64,000 bases of DNA from Priestia aryabhattai B8W22 (GTDB taxonomy: Bacteria > Bacillota > Bacilli > Bacillales > Bacillaceae_H), in contig NZ_JYOO01000001.1 in assembly GCF_000956595.1 (NCBI RefSeq), positions 62,001 through 126,000 on the forward strand. Direction: 5' to 3'. A program made the translations under genes and the position numbers. Each line of letters starts with the position of its first letter. Within the stretch, counting starts at the first letter, position 1. The notes below the pieces were generated by a model. That model was not told the DNA's origin. It did no database searches and was given only the letters and a program-made list of their open reading frames with translations. Below, one piece after another: positions 9,134 to 17,631 of the stretch.

Positions 9134-9180
9134 TATGGTAAGCCTCCTCATTTGATTTCTAGCCTTCACTTAACTATTCT

Positions 9181-9197
9181 TGCAAGTACCGTGCCAA
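9181..9197 (-). promoter_or_regulatory. Sigma-54 promoter of acoABCL
   Basis: On the minus strand TTGGCACGGTACTTGCA matches the -24/-12 consensus TTGGCAC-N5-TTGCA exactly. The predicted start is near 9170, leaving a leader of about 37 nt to the acoA ATG. The downstream gene set contains its own sigma-54 activator, AcoR. Confidence 0.92.
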
Positions 9198-9248
9198 CAT
9201 GAAAACCGCTATATCTTAGCAATCCATTGTTTTATTTGCTCTCATAAA

Positions 9249-9286
9249 TTTAGACAAAATTGGACACTGTTCCAACTTTGTCTAAA
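9249..9286. promoter_or_regulatory. Large inverted repeat, probable AcoR upstream activating sequence
   Basis: TTTAGACAAA (9249-9258) and TTTGTCTAAA (9277-9286) are perfect inverted arms, and inside them TTGGA and TCCAA are also inverted. A further GTCCAA half-site follows at about 9289-9295. The dyad centre is about 70 bp upstream of the -24 element, a normal position for an enhancer site. Binding by AcoR is inferred. Confidence 0.65.
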
Positions 9287-9398
9287 TTTGTCCAATTTTA
9301 GAGGAATCAATTATGCAAACTGAATTTAAGGTGCATAATAAGCGTGTGGGTTGAAAATCACATGAATAATTAGCAAGAAAGCTTTTATGTAAATATGA

Positions 9399-9606
9399 TA
9401 TAATGCTGAAGGAATCGTCTTTATTTTAAAGAACACCAAAGCTTTTAAAGGAGGTTGGTTAAAGGAAAGCGGATTTTATAGAAGTTTCACCGTAAAGTTG
9501 GATGTAAATTAAATGATGAAAGATGAGGTGAAAACCTGGAAAACATCCAAAGTTTACGTCATCTACACTTCGCGACGTCTAGATGACATATCACCAGGTT
9601 ACAGTT
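9399..9606 (+). promoter_or_regulatory. Structured 5' leader of the ArsB/NhaD-type permease, with extended -10 promoter
   Basis: TGATATAAT (9396-9404) is an extended -10 element, giving a leader of about 195 nt. The leader can form: an 8-bp helix TTGGATGT/ACATCCAA (9498-9505 with 9543-9550); inside it a GAAA tetraloop hairpin AGGT-GAAA-ACCT (9526-9537); and a helix GTCATCTA/TAGATGAC (9558-9565 with 9580-9587). CCAGGTT (9594-9600), which holds the only plausible ribosome site for the start at 9607, is exactly complementary to AACCTGG (9533-9539), part of the tetraloop hairpin. That is a switch-like arrangement. I could not match it to a known riboswitch class. Confidence 0.45.
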
Positions 9607-10942
9607 ATGCACAATGCAATTCAACACATTACAAGTTTTCATGTATACGCAGCCATTATTATATTTATCATTACATATTTTCTGATTATGACTGAAAAGA
9701 TCAATCGCGCTTCAGCAGCTCTTTTAGGTGCCATATTAATGATTTTGTTAGGCATTGTTGATTTTAATAATGCTATTACCGAACACATTCAGTGGGAAAC
9801 AATTGTCCTTCTTATGGGTATGATGATTTTAGTCGGCATTACAAATAAAACGGGTGTGTTTCAATACGCAGCCATCAAGTCTGCTAAAATTGCTAAAGGT
9901 GATCCGGTTCGAATTCTAGTTATTTTATCGATTTTAACAGGCGTCGGATCAGCTTTTTTAGACAATGTGACAACCGTGTTATTAATCGTTCCCGTTACAT
10001 TTTCGATTACTACTATCTTAAACATTAACCCTTTTCCGTTTCTTATATCAGAAGTGCTGTTTTCAAATATTGGAGGAACGGCAACTTTAATAGGCGACCC
10101 GCCTAATATCATGATTGGGGCAGCGAACCCTCACCTTGATTTTAATGCTTTTTTATTAAATTTAGCTCCTGCAGTACTGATTATCGGTGTTGTTACACTG
10201 GGGATTCTTGTTCTTATCTATCGTAAAAAGTTAAAAGTAGAAGATAGTAAAAAGCAAGAGCTAATGAGTTTAAATGAAAAAGATTATATTCAAGATTCTG
10301 TTTTAATGAAAAAATCGTTAACTGTATTAGTATTAACGATTCTAGGTTTTACCCTGCATTCTGTTTTGCACATTGATGCGGCTATGGTAGCCATTACAGG
10401 TGCTGCTGTACTACTGGTAATTGGATTAAGAACTCATGATGAAGTAGAAAGCGCATTTGATTCTGTTGAATGGACAACGATTATTTTCTTTGTCAGGTTT
10501 GTTTGTTCTTGTCGGAGGCTTAATTGATGTAGGCATTATTAAAAAGCTGGCTGCTGGCGCGTTAAACGTTACAGACGGCAATATCGCACTGTCAGCTTAT
10601 CTGATTTTGTGGATTAGCGGAATTGCTTCAGCTGTTATTGATAACATTCCTTTTGTTGCTACAATGATTCCACTTATTCAAGATATGGCTCATGGAATGG
10701 GAATGAGCCCTGATTCTGCTCAAATCAATGTACTATGGTGGTCATTGGCTCTAGGAGCATGTTTGGGAGGAAACGGTACGTTAATTGGAGCATCTGCCAA
10801 CGTCATTGTAGCTGGCATGGCTGTAAAAAAAGGACATAAATTTTCTTTTATGGATTTTTTGAAAATTGGAGCTCCAATTATGCTTGTATCTCTTTTGATT
10901 TCAACGTTATATATCTTTCTTCGCTACCTTTTATTCCTGTAA
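9607..10942 (+). pseudogene. ArsB/NhaD-family ion permease gene interrupted by a one-base frameshift
   Basis: Two overlapping frames together encode one polytopic membrane protein of about 445 residues. The first (to about 10490) has repeated membrane segments with the family loops GSAFLDNVTTVLL and GDPPNIMIGAANP; the second resumes with GLFVLVGGLIDVG and contains SAVIDNIPFVATM and the second inverted-repeat loop GNGTLIGASANVIVAG. Reading FFAGLFVLVGG across the junction needs removal of one T at about 10493. Family members exchange oxyanions or Na+/H+. I prefer the ATG at 9607 because the upstream ATG at 9583 lies in a predicted hairpin. It could be a true pseudogene or a sequencing error. 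Confidence 0.75.
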
Positions 10943-10973
10943 GGAAAGAGCAATTAAAATTTACATGAACAGT

Positions 10974-11004
10974 AAAAAGACTTCTCAGCTGAGAAGTCTT
11001 TTTT
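10974..11004. terminator. Bidirectional terminator between the permease genes
   Basis: AAAAAGACTTCTC and GAGAAGTCTTTTT form a near-perfect stem flanked by A and T runs, between convergent genes ending at 10942 and 11022. Confidence 0.85.
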
Positions 11005-11021
11005 GCTCTAGATATATGCGC

Positions 11022-12398
11022 TCAAGCAGCCCAAACGAAGTTGATAATAAAAGCGGCGCTAATCATATACATAATCCAGTGGATTTCCTTCGCCCTGCCG
11101 GCTAACAATTTAACGAATGTATAAGATAAAAACCCTAGCGCTAAGCCTTCGCCGATACTAAACGTTAACGGCATCAAAATAATGGTACAAAAAGCAGGCA
11201 CAGCATCTGTTATCTCATCTAAAGGAATGTTTTTGATTTCTGTTAACATAAGAGCACCAACCATAATTAAAATAGGCGCTGTAGCAAAAGAAGGAATAAT
11301 ACTAATTAATGGCGTAAATAAAAGACTCACTAAAAACAATATGGCAACGACCAGTGCTTTAAGGCCCGTTTTGCCTCCTTCTGCAATTCCCGCAGCGTTT
11401 TCTACATACGCGTTCATTGCGGTAGATCCCATAGCAGCACTGGCTACAGTCGCAAGAGAATCTGCCATAAGCGCTTTATCTAACCCTTTAATTTCTCCTT
11501 TTTCATCCATTAATCCAGCTTTTTTAGATAATCCAATCATTGATCCTAAATTATCGAATAGCTCCACAAGTGTAAATGAAAAAATAATAGAGAAAAGACC
11601 GTAATGAAGAGCAGATTTAATATCCATTTGTAAAAAAGTTTCTGACATGTTCGGCATTGAAAACGACACAACGCTGCTGATGCTTTTAGGTGCTTCTACT
11701 ATGCCCAGCACCATCCCCGTAATTGATATCAGTAAAATACTAATCAGAGCAGCTCCTTTGATTTTTCGAGCAGTTAATACAGTTACTGCGATAAAACCTA
11801 ATAAAGCAAGTAATGGACCCGGTTTTGTAAGTTGTCCAAGCGCTACTAAATTTTCTTTGTTGCTTACAATAATTCCAGCTTGCTTAAAACCAATAAAAGC
11901 AATAAATAGACCGATTCCAACGGAAATAGCACTTTTTAAAATAGCGGGTATCCCTTCAATAATCTTCTTGCGCAAGCCTGTTATCGTTAAAATAAAAAAC
12001 ACAACCCCTGAAATAAATACGGCTCCTAAACCTGTTTGCCACGTTAACCCTTCACCCAATACTACTGTATACGTAAAAAAAGCGTTTAGCCCCATTCCGG
12101 GTGCTACTGCAATAGGCATGTTCGCCCACAGTGCAAATAAAAGAGTTGCAAAGACAGTAGCAAAAATCGTTGCCGCAATTGCCGCTTCTTTTGGAATGCC
12201 TGCGTCTGCTAAAATCGTCGGATTAACAAAGATAATATAGCTCATCGTCACAAAAGTAGTAATTCCCGCAAGAATTTCTGTTTTGACATCTGTTTTACGT
12301 TCGGTTAAATGAAACAGCTTATCTAACCATGAAGGATTAGGTGCTGAGTTTTTTGCTAGTTCCATATGCTGAGCTTCCATTTTTTCATTCATCGCCAC
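11022..12398 (-). CDS. NCS2 family purine permease (PbuG/PbuO/AzgA type)
   Basis: A 458-residue membrane protein with about 12-14 membrane segments of the AzgA-like branch, which imports guanine, hypoxanthine or adenine. Family signatures are GITTFVTMSYIIFVNP, VAPGMGLNAFFTY, the substrate-site ELFDNLGSMIGL and MGSTAMNAYVENAAGIAEGG. The start is GTG at 12398, with AAAGGAG about 11 nt upstream; an ATG two codons later is also possible. In B. subtilis pbuG is under a guanine riboswitch and pbuO under PurR. Neither pattern is clear here; instead the leader holds a strong terminator and a 15-codon ORF. PbuG and PbuO cannot be separated by eye. Confidence 0.88.
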   Translation of the reverse strand: MAMNEKMEAQHMELAKNSAPNPSWLDKLFHLTERKTDVKTEILAGITTFVTMSYIIFVNPTILADAGIPKEAAIAATIFATVFATLLFALWANMPIAVAPGMGLNAFFTYTVVLGEGLTWQTGLGAVFISGVVFFILTITGLRKKIIEGIPAILKSAISVGIGLFIAFIGFKQAGIIVSNKENLVALGQLTKPGPLLALLGFIAVTVLTARKIKGAALISILLISITGMVLGIVEAPKSISSVVSFSMPNMSETFLQMDIKSALHYGLFSIIFSFTLVELFDNLGSMIGLSKKAGLMDEKGEIKGLDKALMADSLATVASAAMGSTAMNAYVENAAGIAEGGKTGLKALVVAILFLVSLLFTPLISIIPSFATAPILIMVGALMLTEIKNIPLDEITDAVPAFCTIILMPLTFSIGEGLALGFLSYTFVKLLAGRAKEIHWIMYMISAAFIINFVWAA

Positions 12399-12436
12399 TT
12401 GCTTTTCACTCCTTTAATGATCGATTGGATTTTTTT

Positions 12437-12484
12437 AACTAGTTTTTACAGCCCCTTTATCAACAAGTGTATATGTAGCCATTT
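12437..12484 (-). CDS. Putative 15-residue leader peptide upstream of the purine permease
   Basis: A short ORF, MATYTLVDKGAVKTS, begins 9 nt after an AAAAAAGGAG ribosome site and ends 38 nt before the permease start, which has its own AAAGGAG. It lies immediately downstream of a very strong terminator-like hairpin (12515-12563). Peptide sequence is not like known attenuation leaders (no codon runs). It may be a translated regulatory ORF or a small protein; only the ribosome site and position support it. Confidence 0.45.
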
Positions 12485-12514
12485 TTCCACTCCTTTTTTA
12501 TGAAAATATCTATA

Positions 12515-12563
12515 AAAAGAGCCGTGAAAACAGAAGGAAATCCTTCTATCTTCACGGCTCTTT
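12515..12563 (-). terminator. Strong hairpin/terminator in the purine permease leader, possible attenuator
   Basis: GAGCCGTGAA pairs with TTCACGGCTC and the inner AGAAGGA with TCCTTCT, giving a stem of about 20 bp; on the minus strand it is followed by TTTTTAT. A second perfect hairpin CTTCTG-TTTA-CAGAAG lies right upstream (about 12566-12581). Only about 30 bp separate it from the 15-codon ORF, too short for an independent promoter, so permease transcripts probably read through it. It could alternatively just end the DUF2294 gene. Confidence 0.75.
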
Positions 12564-12653
12564 GCTTCTGTAAACAGAAGATAAGCATCCGTCTTTTACG
12601 TGTTTTGCGAAACAAACGATGTCATCGAACGTTTTGCAATTTATATAGAGAAG

Positions 12654-12980
12654 TTATTTAAAGCAAATAACTGTACAAGAATTCTCTGTAACAGGATCAT
12701 AATCTCTAAATAAAGAAGTGACCTCGATATCAAATAAAAGCTCTACTTTTTGCTTTAGCATTTTTTTATATTTAGTCGACAAAGCGGCATCAAGAGACAT
12801 CACTAATTCTCTATATTCTTCACTGAGGGCTTCTAGTGCCGGCATTCTTTTTGATTGAGCTAGAATCAGAATTTTATTATCAATAATATCTATTTTTTGA
12901 GTATTCACGCCTACATTAAAAATCTCTTGGCTAATTTGAGTATACAAAGTAGCTATCTTCTTTTTAGAGATCGGCTCCAT
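12654..12980 (-). CDS. DUF2294 (MpsC-like) domain protein
   Basis: The 108-residue protein has the DUF2294 pattern, including ARG-free N-terminal half and the conserved tail LFRDYDPVTENSCTVICF; family members are annotated as Na+-translocating or MpsC-like proteins in Bacillus, with function largely unknown. There is no membrane segment. The ATG at 12980 is preferred over the upstream one at 12998 because AAAAAGGTGA lies about 6 nt before it. It sits between the flavoprotein gene and the purine permease on the same strand. Confidence 0.75.
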   Translation of the reverse strand: MEPISKKKIATLYTQISQEIFNVGVNTQKIDIIDNKILILAQSKRMPALEALSEEYRELVMSLDAALSTKYKKMLKQKVELLFDIEVTSLFRDYDPVTENSCTVICFK

Positions 12981-13016
12981 ATGCTTCACCTTTTTCATTG
13001 TTAAAAATGTGTTTTG

Positions 13017-14452
13017 CTATATTGTTTTTACTTGATTATCGTCCTTTGACCAGCTCCCGATAAATTCAGGCTCATTATAGTCAAAGAAATTGGTTAAATT
13101 CTCATGGCGGTTATCAATAAAAAGCTGATTGGCTACTTCTGATACGAGCTTTGGTATCGCATATTTTAGACCTGAGAGAGCGGAAGCGGAAATTCCACAG
13201 CTAATTAAAGCGGAATAATTAAAAGCAAAAAGGCCATATACCATTTTTTGGCCTTCCCCATCGCGATTTGAAAAAGCAAAGCCATTACTAAGGTAAGGGT
13301 GGGCATCCAATACTGGATTGGCGATTTCATGTGGTGCCTTGTAATGATCGCTCCAGCGGGCGATGTGTTTTTCAACGAGGCGTAATTCTGGACGAAGAGC
13401 CGGATCTGTTAGAAGCCCTGTGCTAATAATCAAATAGTCAAATGTAAAGATTCCCTGAGGAGTTGTTACCACTGCTTTGTCCTGTTTTTCTTCGACATCC
13501 AGCCACGGTGCATGTACGTGCAAATGAAAACCCGGCCATGAGGAAGCGCGTCCGAATGTATCATTCGTAGGCGGCTGATTGTATTCGAAAAAATGAGCCA
13601 TCACTTCATATTTTTCAGCATCTGATAAAGCGTGAAAACGTTCAATCATTCCTGAAGCTTCCATTTGTCTGATTGGGTTAATACGCGGAAGTTCTTTTCG
13701 GCGAACAAATACATGAGCTTCAGCAACTCCTTTGGAAAGTGCATAGTTGGCGTTGTCAAACGCGGAAGCTCCTCCTCCTAAAACAGCAATTTTTTGTTTT
13801 TTAACCCGGTAAAGTCAATGGTTTGGGAAGTGTGAGAATACAGGTGAAGCGGCAATTTTTCAGAAATCATAGGCGGTACATGCCACTCTCCTCCTCCTTG
13901 AATTCCTGTAGCTAGTATAACTTTACGTGCCATCAGTGTAGGACATGAAGCTCCATTCCCTTCAATATGCAAGCGATGAATACCTGTTTCCGTCGGCTCA
14001 ATTAACGTTAATTTTATTTCATTTGCCACAGGAAGGTTAAGAATGCTCCGGTACCAGCGCAAATAATTCATCCAATCTCCTCTTGGAATTTTGTCAAGAG
14101 CTTCCCAGCCCTCTGAGCCAAATTGTGCTTCCCACCACGCTTGAAACGTAAGCGAAGGTATACCCAAATCGATAGACGTTAAGTTTTTTGGTGTTCTCAG
14201 CGTAATCATTCGTGCATACGTTTCCCATGGACCTTCTAAACCCGAACGGTTTTCATCAATAACAAGAATGTTTGACACGCGTTCCCGCAGTAACCCAAAG
14301 GCGGTTCCTAAACCGCTTTGACCTCCTCCAACAATGATTACATCGTATAGGTGTCCGTTTTTAGGGATGATTGGCTGTGCTTCTGTTGGTTTCCTAAAGG
14401 AAAGGTAAGAAAGATCTGTTTCTACTCTTTTATTTAAAGCATCTAAGCTCAT
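13017..14452 (-). pseudogene. Flavin-dependent NAD(P)-binding oxidoreductase, split by a -1 frameshift
   Basis: Two frames (to about 13778 and from about 13790) together encode one protein of roughly 478 residues. The first half has an FAD Rossmann motif DVIIVGGGQSGLGTAFG; the second begins with IAVLGGGASAFDNANYALSK, the NADPH-binding Rossmann motif, then VFVRRKELPRINPIRQMEAS and continues to the end. This is the architecture of flavin-containing monooxygenase/lysine-N-oxygenase-like proteins. The junction is at TTAAAAAACAAAAAATTG (13788-13805 region); one more A would restore KNKKIAVLGGG. It contains an A-AAA-AAC slippery heptamer in phase. ATG at 14452 follows AAAGGAG. Pseudogene, sequencing error and programmed slippage are all open. 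Confidence 0.75.
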
Positions 14453-14842
14453 CGTTATCTCTCCTTTCAATAAAGTTTCTCTGTGCTAAAAAGTTCATTA
14501 TATATCTAACATAAAATGATAGTTTTTATAACATCATTTGATTTATATTTATATTATCACTTTTGGAATATGATTGTATCTCCATTCTCTCTAAAGTTTT
14601 TTTTGCAAATTGTACAAAATCACTAATATAATTTTTTATATCTTATGTATGAAAGCATATTTACATTGTTTAAAAGGAAAAAACCATTAAAAAGTTTAGT
14701 AAAGAAAGCTTTTCTGATATCAAATTTAAGGGAAACATGTGCGAGTTTGTGACAGTTATTTGTTAATTACGCTCTACTACTTGACTATCGTATTCATCAA
14801 ATCTATAGTCATAATTAGTAACTCAACAAAGGGAGTCAACGT
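14453..14842. other. 390-bp divergent intergenic region upstream of the flavoprotein and ctaA
   Basis: AT-rich spacer holding the divergent promoters of the flavoprotein (leftward) and ctaA (rightward). I saw no small ORF, strong dyad or riboswitch pattern in it. Confidence 0.5.
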
Positions 14843-15745
14843 ATGAGAAATTTATTTAAAATAACAGCTATATTTACAACGATTGTTATGTTTATTTTAA
14901 TGATTGCCGGCAGTCTGGTCACAACTACAGGATCTGGATTAGGGTGCGGAAACGAGTGGCCATTGTGTAACGGGCAGTTAATACCCGAATACGCAGTAGC
15001 AACAATGATTGAATATACGCATCGTTTGATTACCGCATTTGCAGGTCTTCTTGTTTTAGCATTTTCTATTTGGGCTTGGATTCGTTATCGCAGAAACCGT
15101 GAAGTGAAAATTTTAGCGATTATGAGTATTGCATTTATCGTTATCGAGTCATTGCTCGGGGCTTCTGCAGTTATCTGGCCTCAGTCAGCTGAGGCGCTAG
15201 CACTGCATTTCGGTCTTTCGCTTATTGCGTTTACCGGTGTATTTTTACTTTCAATATTTGTTATTCAAAAGGACCGTTCGGACCATTTTATTAAAGGAGC
15301 GGTTACAGGCAAATTTAGATGGCTCGCATGGTTTACGCTTATATTTACCTACTGCGATATTTATTTAGGTGCATATGTGCGTCACAAAGGTGCAAGCTTA
15401 GCGTGTATAAGCTTTCCTGCTTGTTACGGCAATACTCTTATTCCAAAGCTTTCAGGAACAACGGGCATTCATTTTGCCCACCGATTTGCTGCTCTTGTGC
15501 TGTTTGTTCTTATCATTTGGATTATGGTATCTGCCATCAAGCAGTATAAAGAAACTCGCCGTGATATTTACTACGCGTCCATCATTGCGTTTGCTTTAAC
15601 CATTGCTCAAATATTTAGCGGTATATTTGTTGTCATGTCTCGTTTAAATGTCTTTGCTACACTGTCTCACTCGGCATTTATTACAGCGTTATTCGCTACG
15701 CTTAGCTACATTTGTGTACAGACTTTAAAAGGAAGAAGACATTAA
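14843..15745 (+). CDS. ctaA: Heme A synthase CtaA (COX15 family)
   Basis: A 300-residue integral membrane protein with about eight membrane segments that oxidises heme O to heme A. Four heme-ligand candidate histidines are visible in EYTHRLI, EALALHFGLS, HFAHRFAAL and LSHSAFI. The first extracellular loop carries the Bacillus-type cysteine pair in GCGNEWPLC and the second loop CISFPAC. GGGAG precedes the ATG. In B. subtilis ctaA lies beside ctaB and ctaCDEF; here it is alone, about 2 kb from a cyo-type oxidase operon on the other strand, so it may serve that oxidase. Confidence 0.93.
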   Translation: MRNLFKITAIFTTIVMFILMIAGSLVTTTGSGLGCGNEWPLCNGQLIPEYAVATMIEYTHRLITAFAGLLVLAFSIWAWIRYRRNREVKILAIMSIAFIVIESLLGASAVIWPQSAEALALHFGLSLIAFTGVFLLSIFVIQKDRSDHFIKGAVTGKFRWLAWFTLIFTYCDIYLGAYVRHKGASLACISFPACYGNTLIPKLSGTTGIHFAHRFAALVLFVLIIWIMVSAIKQYKETRRDIYYASIIAFALTIAQIFSGIFVVMSRLNVFATLSHSAFITALFATLSYICVQTLKGRRH

Positions 15746-15759
15746 AACAGAAATAACTC

Positions 15760-15798
15760 AAAAAACACGTGCAGTTCATAACTGCACGTGTTTTTTTT
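15760..15798. terminator. Bidirectional terminator between ctaA and the SDR gene
   Basis: AAAAACACGTGCAGT and ACTGCACGTGTTTTT form a perfect 15-bp stem with a 5-nt loop and T run, between convergent genes. Confidence 0.92.
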
Positions 15799-15801
15799 GA
15801 G

Positions 15802-16686
15802 TTAAGCTAGTTCTATTCCGCCTGTAATTCCGTAAACTTGAGCTGTTACATAGCTTGCATCCGTTGAAGCTAAAAATACGTATACATTTGCTAACTCTAC
15901 CGGCTGACCAGCACGCTGTAGAGGTGTATCTTGTCCAAAGCCTGGAATAGCATCGCTTGGCTGCCCTCCAGAAATTTGCAGCGGCGTCCAGATAGGTCCT
16001 GGAGCAACTGAGTTGACGCGAATACCTTTTGGAGCTAGTTGCTTGGCTAGTCCGCGAGTGAATCCGTTAATGGCAAACTTTGTAGCTGCATAATCTAATA
16101 GATTAGGACTTGGGCTATAGCCTTGTACAGAACTTGTGGTAATAATCGAAGCACCTGCTGGTAAATAAGGCAGCGCTGCTTTTACGGTCCAATATAAAGA
16201 GAATACATTTACTTCAAAGGTTTTGCGCAGCTGGTCCGTTTCTAAATCAGCAAGATCTTCTACTGCCTGCTGTTTACCTGCTACGAGTGCTAAAACGTCT
16301 AATCCATCTAATTCTTTATAAGCTTTTTCTACTAGCTCCTTGCAAAAAGATTCTTCGCCTACATCACCAGGTATGAGTACTGCTTTTCTTCCTTCTGCTT
16401 CAATAAGCTTTTTTACTTCTTCTGCATCAGCTTGCTCTTGCGGCAAGTAATTAAGCGCAACGTCCGCTCCTTCTCTTGCGTAAGCGATAGCTGCTGCTCG
16501 GCCAATACCTGAATCTCCACCTGTCACAAGAGCTTTTCTGCCTTTTAATTTACCTGCACCTATGTAACTGTTCTCCCCGCAGTCTGGGATGACGTTCATT
16601 TCTTTTTGTACACCAGGCGGTTCTTGATACTGCTTTGGATAGTCTTCATGGAAATATTGAGTTAATGGATTATTTAACTTTGACAT
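15802..16686 (-). CDS. SDR family oxidoreductase, general-stress protein (YdaD/GSP39-like)
   Basis: A 294-residue short-chain dehydrogenase. After a roughly 45-residue N-terminal extension typical of the YdaD/YhdF group come the cofactor motif [15 protein letters not shown], the NAG-equivalent ALVAGKQ, the catalytic Ser in TTSSVQG and YxxxK in [13 protein letters not shown], and [13 protein letters not shown]. The ATG at 16686 follows AAAGGAGTGAG; an upstream start at 16710 has no ribosome site. B. subtilis YdaD is a sigma-B general stress protein, and a sigma-B-like promoter is visible here about 62-87 bp upstream. Substrate unknown. Confidence 0.88.
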   Translation of the reverse strand: MSKLNNPLTQYFHEDYPKQYQEPPGVQKEMNVIPDCGENSYIGAGKLKGRKALVTGGDSGIGRAAAIAYAREGADVALNYLPQEQADAEEVKKLIEAEGRKAVLIPGDVGEESFCKELVEKAYKELDGLDVLALVAGKQQAVEDLADLETDQLRKTFEVNVFSLYWTVKAALPYLPAGASIITTSSVQGYSPSPNLLDYAATKFAINGFTRGLAKQLAPKGIRVNSVAPGPIWTPLQISGGQPSDAIPGFGQDTPLQRAGQPVELANVYVFLASTDASYVTAQVYGITGGIELA

Positions 16687-16748
16687 ATTCCTCACTCCTT
16701 TATAAATCAACCTTAACCAACTAAGGAAAAGTTTTCTATATGCTTGTT

Positions 16749-16773
16749 CTTCCCCTCTTCTTCTTTAATAAAC
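16749..16773 (-). promoter_or_regulatory. Sigma-B-type promoter of the SDR gene
   Basis: On the minus strand GTTTAT, 13 nt, GGGAAG resembles the sigma-B consensus GTTTAA-N12-15-GGGWAW. It lies 62 bp upstream of a gene whose B. subtilis relatives are in the general stress regulon. Confidence 0.6.
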
Positions 16774-16865
16774 ATGTATAATGTGCTCTACTATCCTCAC
16801 CTTTCTTTCTGCCATTCCCCTGCAATCAACAGCTGTATACATGAAAACGACATTCACCATCACAA

Positions 16866-16922
16866 TAAAAAAATCCGAACGAGTCAAGTTCTCCCTTAAG
16901 AATCTTGACTCCTTGTTCGGAT
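16866..16922 (-). terminator. Terminator downstream of the universal stress protein gene
   Basis: ATCCGAAC pairs with GTTCGGAT and GAGTCAAG with CTTGACTC across an inner loop; on the minus strand the stem is followed by TTTTTTT. Confidence 0.85.
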
Positions 16923-17023
16923 GTTCTTTTAACTAAAATACGTTTATCTCCCCTCTTTAAATAAATGGTGAGGGCTTTGTATTTTGCTGTGCACAACAAG
17001 TTTTATTTCTCGTCTGTGCCTGG

Positions 17024-17521
17024 CTACTCTGTTAGTTCTACTTGTAAAGGTTTTGACTCCTCTTCAGCTTCTTTAGGCGTGCGAACGATTAACACATCAC
17101 ATTTGGCATAGCGTAAAATATGCTGAGATACACTTCCGATTAAGATACGCTCTACCGCGTTTAACCCGGTTGCACCGCATACAATTAAATCAACGTGCTT
17201 ATCGGGAGCAATTTTTTTAGATATTTTTGTTTTAGGAGAACCATGTTCAATTAATGTTTCGACTTTCGTTACTCCAGCCTTAATGGCTAGGTTACTATAG
17301 TTGGTTAAAAGTTCTTCAGCAAATTTCTCTGCGTCTTGAAAGCGTGTATCCGTATAGAATGCATAAGGTGATGGACTTAGCGCCTGTATGTCGATAACGT
17401 GACAAATTATCAAATGAGCGTTATTTTTTTTCGCACTGTTAACTGCTTTTTTGAACGCCCACTCCGCTTCTACAGAACCGTCTACTGCTACGAGGATGTT
17501 ACGATAAGCCATATTCATCAT
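17024..17521 (-). CDS. Universal stress protein, UspA family
   Basis: A 165-residue single-domain Usp. It begins with the nucleotide-binding strand NILVAVDGSVEAEWAF and has the ATP-binding signature GATGLNAVERILIGSVS (G-2X-G-9X-G-S), followed by CDVLIVRTP. AAAGGAGAG precedes the ATG at 17521. A perfect Fnr-type box lies 78 bp upstream and is centred 41.5 bp before the start predicted from the -10 TACAAT at 17572-17577, suggesting activation when oxygen is low. It stands alone, between the SDR gene and the oxidase operon. Confidence 0.92.
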   Translation of the reverse strand: MMNMAYRNILVAVDGSVEAEWAFKKAVNSAKKNNAHLIICHVIDIQALSPSPYAFYTDTRFQDAEKFAEELLTNYSNLAIKAGVTKVETLIEHGSPKTKISKKIAPDKHVDLIVCGATGLNAVERILIGSVSQHILRYAKCDVLIVRTPKEAEEESKPLQVELTE

Positions 17522-17571
17522 AATCTCTCCTTTGTCTTTCGTTTATAAAGAACTTTCTTTGCTACACTTTT

Positions 17572-17614
17572 ATTGTACTTCTTGCGCAAGCGAAAATATG
17601 TGATTTTTATCACA
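17572..17614 (-). promoter_or_regulatory. Fnr-type box and -10 element of the usp gene
   Basis: TGTGATTTTTATCACA (17599-17614) is a perfect TGTGA-N6-TCACA dyad. On the minus strand TACAAT (complement of 17572-17577) is a good -10, with no recognisable -35. The predicted start near 17565 places the dyad at -41.5, the classical activator position for Fnr/Crp proteins. Confidence 0.72.
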
Positions 17615-17631
17615 ATGTAGAAGGATTAATA

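Noticed and set aside
9134-9169. Longer start for acoA at 9169
   Set aside because: It would begin at about the transcription start predicted from the sigma-54 promoter, leaving no ribosome site.
9513-9695. 60-codon frame overlapping the start of the ion permease
   Set aside because: No ribosome site, overlaps the permease start in another frame and crosses the predicted leader helices; better explained as leader RNA.
10457-10942. Programmed +1 frameshift in the permease gene
   Set aside because: The junction TTTGTCAGG has no slow codon, stop codon or slippery run typical of +1 sites; a single extra base is the simpler reading.
12399-12653. Guanine/adenine riboswitch in front of the purine permease
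   Set aside because: The conserved junction bases (such as AUAUGG and UCUACC) of the purine aptamer are not present on the minus strand; only hairpins and a terminator are.
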